DNA of 5,157 nt from an uncultured Lachnospiraceae bacterium (lineage in GTDB: Bacteria > Bacillota > Clostridia > Lachnospirales > Lachnospiraceae): contig CAMNWW010000180.1 of assembly GCA_946566415.1 (NCBI GenBank), positions 1 through 5,157 on the forward strand. Direction: 5' to 3'. A program made the translations under genes and the position numbers. Shown here one piece after another: positions 1-4,541 of the stretch. Within the stretch, counting starts at the first letter, position 1; every line of letters starts with the position of its first letter. Under the pieces are notes generated by a model. The model did no database searches, was not told the DNA's origin, and was given only the letters and a program-made list of their open reading frames with translations.

Positions 1-1
1 G

Positions 2-133
2 GGTGTCTATAAAACCGACTACGGTGAGATCTATTTAGGCGAAACACTTTCTGTAATCCCAAGTATGATTCTGTTCCTGTTCTGCTCAAAGAAGATCCTG
101 GAAGGTTCTATGGCGGGCGCTGTGAAGGGATAG
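2..133 (+). CDS. Carbohydrate ABC transporter permease (MalG-like, CUT1), C-terminal end only
   Basis: Only the last 43 codons and the TAG stop are in the window; the gene begins upstream. The peptide contains GETLSVIPSMILFLFCSKK followed by ILEGSMAGAVKG. A final hydrophobic helix followed by a short K/E-containing tail ending in G-x-MAGAVKG is the usual C-terminus of MalG/CUT1-type inner permease subunits, which pair with a second permease, an ATPase and a sugar-binding lipoprotein to import oligosaccharides. The substrate cannot be told from this tail. The next gene starts 8 nt after the stop, and its ribosome binding site lies inside the end of this gene, so the two are probably co-transcribed. 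The family call rests on the tail motif alone. Confidence 0.75.
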   Translation, partial: GVYKTDYGEIYLGETLSVIPSMILFLFCSKKILEGSMAGAVKG

Positions 134-141
134 GATATTGA

Positions 142-1341
142 ATGATGAGATATAATTTTGATGAACGGATTGACAGAAGGCATACGAACAGCGCGAAGTT
201 CGACGAGATGGACGCGCTGTTCGGACCGGGTATGATGCACCTTGGCGTTGCCGATATGGATTATCGCTCTCCGGAACCGATTCTGGAGGCCATGAGGAAG
301 ATTGTAGAAAAGGGAGTATTCGGATATACGATTCTGCCGGAAGGATACAAGGAAATGGTGTGCCAGTGGATGAAACGGCGGTATGATGTGGACGTGGATC
401 CAGAGTGGGTCGTATTTTCGCCCAGGATCAACATGGCGCTCAATATGGCGGTGGAAACTTTTACGGGTCCGCAGGATGGGATTGTACTTCATACTCCTGC
501 CTACACCGCTCTGCAAAACGCAGTCGAGAAGTACGGCAGGAAGATGATCGAGAGTCCCCTTGTCCTGGATAACGGAAGATACAGGATGGATTTTAAACAG
601 CTCGAAAAAGAGCTGGACGGCAGTCCGGCGCAAGGCGGCAGAACCCGGATCATGCTTCTCTGCAATCCGCATAATCCGACGGGAAGAGTGTGGGAGGAAG
701 CGGAGCTGGAGCAGGTCGTAAAGATCTGTAAGAAATATGGTCTGCTCCTTATCGCGGATGAGATCCATGCGGATTTTGTAAAAAAAGGGAAAAGATTCCT
801 GTCCAGCCTGGAATTTGCAGAAAAGCTGGACGGGAAAATGATCGTGTGTAATTCTGTGACAAAGACGTTCAATGTACCCGGCGTAATCTTGTCTAATATG
901 ATTATACCAGACGCAGAGATAAGAGAACGGATGAAAAAGACGATCGACCGGTGGGGACTCCATAACCCGAATATTTTTGCGGCGGGAATTCTGGAGGCGG
1001 CGTATACCAGATGCGACGATTGGATCTGCCAGGCGAACGAATATCTGGAAGAAAATTACCGGATGCTGACAGAGTATTTCAAAAAGTATATGCCGGCGTT
1101 TGAGGTGATTCCGTCAGAGGGTACTTATATGGCTTGGATCCAAACCAAGGCGCTTCATATGGAACCGGAAGCGTTGGAACGTTTTTTTGTGGAGGAAGCA
1201 AAAGTTTCTGTGTATATGGGAAGCCGCTACGGGAAGCACACAAATTCATTTATACGGATCAATATCGCGTCCCCGCGCAGCTATTTACAAGAGGCGCTTG
1301 AAAGAATACGGGCAAAATATCATTTGATTGCAGAGGGATAA
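142..1341 (+). CDS. MalY/PatB-family PLP-dependent C-S lyase / aminotransferase
   Basis: This 399-aa protein is close to the usual 390-400 aa of the MalY/PatB branch of fold-type I PLP enzymes, which are cytosolic and typically cleave cystathionine or cysteine conjugates (beta C-S lyase). Visible landmarks are an N-terminal WADMDYRSP-like segment (here VADMDYRSPEP), NPHNPTGR at 175-182, DEIHADF at 206-212 (Asp contacting the pyridine nitrogen), SVTKTFN at 238-244 with K241 as the Schiff-base lysine, and R372 in SFIRINIA as the substrate-carboxylate arginine. All key residues are present, so it should be active. The start at 142 fits a GAAGGGA site at 124-130 inside the end of the upstream permease gene, 11 nt away; a second ATG at 145 is possible. 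It closes the operon, since a strong terminator follows 6 nt after the stop. Substrate and any link to sugar uptake are unknown; a role in regulation, as for E. coli MalY, cannot be judged here. Confidence 0.92.
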   Translation: MMRYNFDERIDRRHTNSAKFDEMDALFGPGMMHLGVADMDYRSPEPILEAMRKIVEKGVFGYTILPEGYKEMVCQWMKRRYDVDVDPEWVVFSPRINMALNMAVETFTGPQDGIVLHTPAYTALQNAVEKYGRKMIESPLVLDNGRYRMDFKQLEKELDGSPAQGGRTRIMLLCNPHNPTGRVWEEAELEQVVKICKKYGLLLIADEIHADFVKKGKRFLSSLEFAEKLDGKMIVCNSVTKTFNVPGVILSNMIIPDAEIRERMKKTIDRWGLHNPNIFAAGILEAAYTRCDDWICQANEYLEENYRMLTEYFKKYMPAFEVIPSEGTYMAWIQTKALHMEPEALERFFVEEAKVSVYMGSRYGKHTNSFIRINIASPRSYLQEALERIRAKYHLIAEG

Positions 1342-1347
1342 TATGAG

Positions 1348-1387
1348 TCGTCCTGCCTTTACCAAAAGGCGGGACGATTATTTTTTG
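1348..1387 (+). terminator. Rho-independent terminator of the permease/MalY operon
   Basis: A 13-bp stem pairs TCGTCCTGCCTTT (1348-1360) with AAAGGCGGGACGA (1365-1377), with one T-G wobble and a four-base ACCA loop. It is followed by the T-rich run TTATTTTTT to 1386. It lies 6 nt after the aminotransferase stop and cleanly separates that operon from the promoter just downstream. Confidence 0.93.
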
Positions 1388-1415
1388 TTGTAAACTTGGA
1401 GAATAAAGTTTACAA
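1388..1415. promoter_or_regulatory. Perfect inverted repeat, candidate operator over the -35
   Basis: TTGTAAACTT (1388-1397) and AAGTTTACAA (1406-1415) are exact reverse complements separated by 8 bp. The right arm contains the -35 hexamer of the promoter at 1409-1437, so a dimeric regulator bound here would cover the -35 and repress transcription. As it lies upstream of the predicted transcription start, it is more likely a DNA site than an RNA hairpin. The left arm also has TTTACA on the minus strand, but no matching -10 was found there, so the promoter looks one-directional. The cognate regulator is not identifiable in the window. Confidence 0.6.
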
Positions 1416-1437
1416 GGCAATGACAAAATTATATAAT
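1409..1437 (+). promoter_or_regulatory. Sigma-A promoter of the kinase module
   Basis: The -35 is TTTACA (1409-1414) and the -10 is a consensus TATAAT (1432-1437), separated by the ideal 17 bp. Transcription should begin near 1444. It is the only good promoter between the terminator at 1387 and the genes at 1722 and 2116, so it most likely drives them through a leader of about 280 nt. Confidence 0.8.
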
Positions 1438-1461
1438 GTCCACGAAAGCAATAAGCAGTGC

Positions 1462-1518
1462 CAAAACAGAGAATGGCAAATCGCCTGTTTACAGGCAGAT
1501 TTGACATACGCTGTTTTG
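1462..1518 (+). other. Long imperfect hairpin at the start of the leader transcript
   Basis: A 57-nt near-symmetrical inverted repeat starts about 20 nt after the predicted transcription start. From outside in: CAAAACAG (1462-1469) pairs perfectly with CTGTTTTG (1511-1518). After a 3x3 internal loop, ATGGCAAATC (1473-1482) pairs with GATTTGACAT (1498-1507) with one mismatch. After a single bulged A at 1497, GCCTG (1483-1487) pairs with CAGGC (1492-1496) around a TTTA loop. No T-run follows directly, so it is not an obvious terminator. It could be a structured leader, a small RNA, or the head of a mobile or dispersed element that includes the tandem repeats just downstream. It was found by eye, and its function is unknown. 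Confidence 0.65.
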
Positions 1519-1520
1519 AT

Positions 1521-1678
1521 AGGGCGAACGCCCGTGAACGAGGAAGCCGAAGGCTTGCGAGTTCGGCACGGCGAACAGGAGGGCGAACGCCCGTGAACGA
1601 GGAAGCCGAAGGCTTGCGAGTTCGGCACGGCGAACAGGAGGGCGAATGCCCGTGAACGAGAAGCCGAAGGCTTGCGAG
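1521..1678. repeat. 59-bp GC-rich tandem repeat, about 2.7 copies
   Basis: Unit 1 (1521-1579) and unit 2 (1580-1638) are identical over all 59 bases. Unit 3 (1639-1678) is a 40-base partial copy with one C-to-T change (AACGCCC to AATGCCC) and loss of one G in GAGGAAG. Each full unit holds three small palindromes; in unit 1 these are GGGCGAACGCCC (1522-1533), AAGCCGAAGGCTT (1544-1556) and GTTCGGCACGGCGAAC (1561-1576). The repeat is clearly more GC-rich than its surroundings. Its length is not a multiple of three, and it stays open in more than one frame, so the reading frames that cross it are unlikely to be genes. It resembles dispersed palindromic intergenic repeats, but its position inside the leader of the kinase operon leaves a regulatory RNA role open. 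Confidence 0.9.
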
Positions 1679-1706
1679 TGAGCATTGCGAGGTGTTTATA
1701 CGAGTC

Positions 1707-1714
1707 GGGAGGAG
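1707..1714 (+). promoter_or_regulatory. Ribosome binding site fixing the GTG start at 1722
   Basis: GGGAGGAG is followed by 7 nt and then GTG at 1722. It sets the start of the 129-aa gene there instead of at the in-frame GTG at 1692, which lies against the end of the repeat array and has no such site. Confidence 0.8.
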
Positions 1715-1721
1715 ATACAAG

Positions 1722-2111
1722 GTGAAGGAGAGCGTAAAGATTGAGGACCTGCAGAAATGTCTGCAGACCGGGGAAAAGGTTGAATTACCAGAGAGAACAA
1801 CACCGCTTCGTCTGTACTATATATTCCGGGACCAGCTTTGTTCGATCATTGATGTTGATGAAAAGGACAGGGAGGTACAGGTGACAAATTATACCGGAAA
1901 CATACTCAAAAAAGCATTTGGCATAGTAGAAAAGCCTACGTATGAACAGTATGAGGAATTTCTTGAGTCCAGATGCTTTCCCAGGACCCGCGACAAGATG
2001 AAATTAGTGTTAAGAGAACTGGAACTGCCGTTTTACGACCCGTTTATGATAATTGAGAAAACAAACGGACGTATGGCAGAGGATGATTTCTGGCTGCAGA
2101 TCGAGAGGTAA
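1722..2111 (+). CDS. Small partner protein of a HipA-like kinase (RCFPRTR/GRM motif family)
   Basis: The product is a 129-aa soluble protein without signal peptide or membrane segment. The GTG start is chosen on the GGGAGGAG site at 1707-1714. The N-terminal half (about 28-58) looks beta-rich (RLYYIFRDQLCSIIDVDEKD). The C-terminal half carries the motifs that look conserved: FLESRCFPRTR ending near residue 90, FYDP at 104-107, and GRMAEDDFW at 116-124. From memory, short clostridial and phage-borne proteins with this ending (FPRTR ... YDP ... GRM..D.W) occur beside HipA-like kinases; I could not check this. Only 4 nt separate its stop from the kinase gene, so the two are translated together and probably interact. 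By analogy with HipS in the split HipBST system it may be the antitoxin or the missing N-terminal subdomain, but direct similarity to HipS is not shown. No helix-turn-helix is evident. Confidence 0.8.
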   Translation: MKESVKIEDLQKCLQTGEKVELPERTTPLRLYYIFRDQLCSIIDVDEKDREVQVTNYTGNILKKAFGIVEKPTYEQYEEFLESRCFPRTRDKMKLVLRELELPFYDPFMIIEKTNGRMAEDDFWLQIER

Positions 2112-2115
2112 ATAT

Positions 2116-2928
2116 ATGGCCGAGTTATTGGAACAGATGATACGGGCGGATAACAGACAGTCCTCAAAAGGGAATCAACTGAAATGGACAGACGGAACGT
2201 ATTGGTATAAAGCGGATTATACAGGGTATGAGGGGCTTGCAGAGTATTTGACGTCTCACCTGCTTCAATACTCCACTCTAAAGACGGAGGAATATGTACT
2301 GTATGAAACGGAAGAAATAGAATATCGGAATCAGGTATACAAAGGCTGCAGGAGCAGGGATTTTTTGAAAAAAAATTGGCAGCTTATTACTTTGGAACGG
2401 CTTTTCCAGTCACAGTTTGGTGAAAGCCTGTATAAAGCGGTTTACCAGATTCAGGATTATAAAGAACGCTTTCGTTTTCTGGTGGAACAAACAGAGCGGG
2501 CGACAGGACTTTGCGGGTTTGGCGTGTATATGTGTAAAATACTGACGATAGATGCGTTGGTTCTCAATGAGGACAGGCATACCCATAATATTGCGGTCTT
2601 ATGGGACGGTGAAGGTCGGTTTGATTATTGCCCGATTTTTGATCAGGGAGCCGCGGTGCTGTCTGATACGGCTATGGATTATTCAATGGGACAGGATGTG
2701 CTGGAGCTTATGACAAAGACGGAGAGTAAAACCTTCTGCCGTTCTTTTGAGGAGCAGGTTGATATTGCGGAAGAATTGTACGGAGAACAAATACATTTTC
2801 ATTTTGGAGAGAAAGAAATCAAGGAGCTGCTTGAGAAGAATGAAGTGTATCCAGAGGCGGTGAAGAAGAGAGTGTATACGGTTCTTATGCAGCAGCGCAG
2901 AAAATACCGGTATTTATTTCAAAGCTAA
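2116..2928 (+). CDS. Compact HipA-like serine/threonine kinase, probable toxin
   Basis: The product is a 270-aa cytosolic protein. The ATG at 2116 is preceded by AGAGG (2104-2108) with 7-nt spacing; an upstream in-frame TTG at 2053 would overlap the preceding gene and lacks support. Kinase landmarks in order are SSKGNQLK at 16-23, which fits the S-x-x-G-x-Q glycine-rich loop whose serine is autophosphorylated in HipA and HipT; K32 in YWYKAD as the candidate ATP-binding lysine; E39 or E43 as its helix-C partner; NEDRHTHN at 151-158 with D153 as catalytic base and N158 as metal ligand; and FDQG at 175-178 as the metal-binding Asp-x-Gly. It starts right at the loop, so it lacks the N-terminal subdomain of full-length HipA (about 440 aa), as HipT does. 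HipA and HipT phosphorylate aminoacyl-tRNA synthetases; the target here is unknown. The gene appears intact, and no terminator is visible after it. Confidence 0.85.
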   Translation: MAELLEQMIRADNRQSSKGNQLKWTDGTYWYKADYTGYEGLAEYLTSHLLQYSTLKTEEYVLYETEEIEYRNQVYKGCRSRDFLKKNWQLITLERLFQSQFGESLYKAVYQIQDYKERFRFLVEQTERATGLCGFGVYMCKILTIDALVLNEDRHTHNIAVLWDGEGRFDYCPIFDQGAAVLSDTAMDYSMGQDVLELMTKTESKTFCRSFEEQVDIAEELYGEQIHFHFGEKEIKELLEKNEVYPEAVKKRVYTVLMQQRRKYRYLFQS

Positions 2929-2943
2929 AAAGGGCTGTTTCAG

Positions 2944-3116
2944 CAGATGCAGCGGGAACCTATTGCCTGTATTCGTGATCGGACACACAACAGCGAACTT
3001 TGTTTTCAAAAAAACTGCTCATTACTAATAATAACCCCAGGTCTTCTTCCAGACCGCTCATGTCCGGATTGTGGGCTAAAATCCAGAAATACAATATTGT
3101 CATCAACTCTATTCAA
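2944..3116 (-). pseudogene. mazF: mazF (MazF/PemK mRNA interferase toxin) remnant, frameshifted and truncated
   Basis: Read on the minus strand, the stretch from about 3110 gives DDNIVFLDFSPQSGHERSGR followed by RPGVIISNEQFF and then TGA. This matches the first half of MazF/PemK endoribonucleases (GDIVWLDFxPQxGHEQxGRRPxxVIS). The frame breaks in a run of seven T's (plus-strand A's at 3008-3014). In the frame restored by one added base it continues KTKFAVVCPITNTGNRFPLHL down to about 2944, the MazF core strand with the CPIT motif. After that, homology stops: the last third of a typical protein of about 110 aa is missing, ending 15 nt beyond the kinase stop codon. No clean start codon or ribosome binding site is visible, and codons upstream of 3116 do not look like MazF. 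No mazE-like antitoxin is present. The gene is inactive as read; family assignment is confident, exact ends are approximate. Confidence 0.82.
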
Positions 3117-3180
3117 TTCTACGAGGTCATTATAATACAATCGCTTACGCGGTGTCAGAAAAAGCGGGAGGACACGAATT

Positions 3181-3331
3181 ATGAAAAGTATAGGCTCGTA
3201 AAAAGAGCCGTTGATGTTCTGATGACGGTAGCATTGCTGGTTCTGGCGGGCTATCAGTTTTGGGCATATTCATTTCCCACTATATGGGGAAATTTTTACA
3301 GTCATTTAAAAAGAAGGAGGGCGGACGATGA
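3181..3331 (+). pseudogene. DUF4405-type membrane protein gene, frameshifted with internal deletion
   Basis: A good ribosome binding site (GGGAGGA, 3166-3172) precedes ATG 3181 by 8 nt, but this frame reads only MKSIGS before a stop. One base out of frame it continues VKRAVDVLMTVALLVLAGYQF, the typical N-terminal helix of DUF4405 membrane proteins. From about 3260 a third frame gives LGIFISHYMGKFLQSFKKK and EGGR, then a TGA at 3329-3331 that overlaps the ATG of the next gene. This looks like the basic tail that follows the last helix of the same family. The simplest reading is one gene that lost a base after codon 6 and also lost its middle, leaving about 50 of well over 100 codons. The surviving stop/start overlap shows it was once translationally coupled to the DUF362 gene. 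A TATAAT at 3131-3136 lacks a convincing -35. The family call is from pattern memory. Confidence 0.6.
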
Positions 3332-4107
3332 GGAGATTTTGTGTATCTATATTGTCTGCGGCTATAGCTGCATTTCTGCTTGCCGGGTGCGGACAGTCTG
3401 TGCAGAGTGATGAAGATACTAAAGATGAGGAATCACAGAGTATAGCGGATGAGGATTCTTCCGCGGAACGGGAGCCGTTTATAGGGGATGGAGATGTACC
3501 GGTTGTCTATATGACAACTGAAATAAGTCCGGAAAGCCTTATTGCAATATATGAGGCGCTTGGCGCTTCACCGTCCGGCAGTATTGCGGTTAAACTGTCT
3601 ACGGGTGAGCCGGGGAGTAATTACCTGCGTACCGATCTGATCGGGGATTTTGTCATGTCTTTTGAAGATCCGACCATAGTGGGGTGCAATACGGCTTATG
3701 GAGGTTCCCGCTCGAATACAGCAATGCACTATCAGGTGGCGGAGGACCACGGATATACCGCCATTGCGGATGTGGACATTATGGATGAAAACGGTTCCAT
3801 GACACTGAATGTGGAGGGCGGGGATAACCTTACGGAAAATTATGTGGGCGAGCATTTTGCGAATTATGATTACTATATCATTTTATCCCACTTCAAGGGT
3901 CATGCGATGGCCGGTTTTGGAGGCGCGATCAAAAATATATCTATTGGGATTGCTTCTTCCGAAGGGAAAGCGCATATTCACAGCGGCGGCGCCGGCGGCA
4001 GTATGTGGGGCGGCGATCAGGACGCTTTTCTGGAATCAATGGCAGAAGCCGGGATACTGACCCGAACCTTTTACTGCGGTTCTTTAAGAATTTTGGAAGA
4101 AATATAA
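3328..4107 (+). CDS. DUF362-domain lipoprotein, C-terminally truncated by a deletion fusion
   Basis: The ATG at 3328 follows AAGGAGG (3314-3320) by 7 nt. Residues 1-21 are a lipoprotein signal: a basic start, a hydrophobic stretch and the lipobox LAGC with C21 lipidated, so the protein would be anchored outside the membrane. An acidic, Ser-rich linker (about 25-46) leads to the DUF362 domain: VYMTTEISPESL, AVKLSTGEPGSNYL, NTAYGGSRSNTAMHYQVAED, ADVDIMDENGSM, LSHFKGHAMAGFGGAIKN and WGGDQDAFLESMAEAG. After about residue 242 the family sequence ends, and about 16 unrelated residues (TRTFYCGSLRILEEI) follow before the stop. Those bases belong in another frame to a UPF0718 permease, so the 3' part of this gene has been deleted. 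Clostridial DUF362 proteins often carry Fe-S ligands further on; none are left here. DUF362 function is unknown, and the remnant may be made but non-functional. Confidence 0.85.
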   Translation: MRRFCVSILSAAIAAFLLAGCGQSVQSDEDTKDEESQSIADEDSSAEREPFIGDGDVPVVYMTTEISPESLIAIYEALGASPSGSIAVKLSTGEPGSNYLRTDLIGDFVMSFEDPTIVGCNTAYGGSRSNTAMHYQVAEDHGYTAIADVDIMDENGSMTLNVEGGDNLTENYVGEHFANYDYYIILSHFKGHAMAGFGGAIKNISIGIASSEGKAHIHSGGAGGSMWGGDQDAFLESMAEAGILTRTFYCGSLRILEEI

Positions 4108-4472
4108 AGGCAACCGGACTGTACTTTTTTATTGGTATTGTATTATCTGCACTTTTTCAGCGGTACGTGCCAGAGGAATTTGTCAGCCGTTTATTTGGCG
4201 GCAACGAGGGATTTGGAGTATTGATGGCGGCAACAATCGGGGTTCCTCTATATGCCTGTGGCGGAGGCACAATTCCGCTTCTGCAGGCATGGCTTTATGA
4301 TGGAATGTGTATGGGAAGCGCCGCGGCATTTATGGTAACCGGACCGGCGACAAAGATTACAAACCTTGGCGCGGTAAAAATAGTACTTGGCGTTAAACGG
4401 TTCATTTTGTATCTTGCTTTTGTGATGCTGTATTCTTTGATAATAGGTTTTGTTGTGAATTTAGTTGTTTAA
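4059..4472 (+). pseudogene. UPF0718 (DUF318/ArsP-like) permease, C-terminal fragment
   Basis: Starting near 4059, in a frame different from the DUF362 gene it overlaps, about 137 codons encode the C-terminal part of a UPF0718-family membrane permease, a family that includes the ArsP organoarsenical exporter. Visible are ATGLYFFIGIVLSALFQRYV (membrane segment), FGGNEGFGVLMAATIGVPLY, the signature ACGGGTIPLLQA, GPATKITNLGAVK, and a last hydrophobic segment ending in IIGFVVNLVV before TAA at 4470. Full-length members are about 300-350 aa, so the N-terminal half or more is gone. There is no ribosome binding site or suitable start; the first in-frame ATG (about 4223) lies inside a membrane segment. 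The fragment therefore looks like the far side of the deletion that removed the end of the DUF362 gene. Substrate is unknown. Confidence 0.82.
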
Positions 4473-4483
4473 GCATGAAGACA

Positions 4484-4500
4484 GTTATGGATGTGATAAC
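4484..4500. promoter_or_regulatory. Short inverted repeat upstream of the TetR gene, possible operator
   Basis: GTTAT (4484-4488) and ATAAC (4496-4500) are inverted around 7 bp, 41 nt upstream of the TetR-family start in the 69-nt gap after the permease fragment. TetR regulators often bind such sites over their own promoter. The arms are short and no convincing -35/-10 pair was found, so this is tentative. Confidence 0.25.
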
Positions 4501-4541
4501 ATTGGACTGGAACGGAGATAAGCATATAAGGAGGTACCGGG

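Noticed and set aside
31..963. 310-codon minus-strand reading frame opposite the aminotransferase
   Set aside because: It is a shadow of a gene with all catalytic motifs on the plus strand, and its translation has no recognisable features.
1501..1506. Perfect TTGACA as a second promoter -35
   Set aside because: No -10-like hexamer lies 16-18 bp downstream (the position falls in the GC-rich repeat), and the bases are explained as one arm of the 57-nt hairpin.
1396..1655. Open reading frames crossing the promoter, hairpin and tandem repeats on both strands
   Set aside because: They exist because the GC-rich 59-bp repeat lacks stops in several frames; the unit is not a multiple of three, so repeated units would encode different peptides, and no ribosome binding site supports them.
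1521..1678. CRISPR array
   Set aside because: Adjacent units are contiguous identical copies with no unique spacers, and no cas genes are near.
2934..2944. GCTG-TTT-CAGC hairpin after the kinase stop as a terminator
   Set aside because: The stem has only four pairs and is not followed by a T-run.
2947..3135. Plus-strand reading frame of 62 codons between the kinase and DUF4405 genes
   Set aside because: The same bases encode recognisable MazF sequence on the minus strand; the plus-strand frame has no ribosome binding site or family features.
3117..3160. Minus-strand TPRKRLYY peptide as the end of an IS30-like transposase
   Set aside because: Only about eight residues resemble that family; no terminal inverted repeats, target duplication or further transposase sequence is visible.
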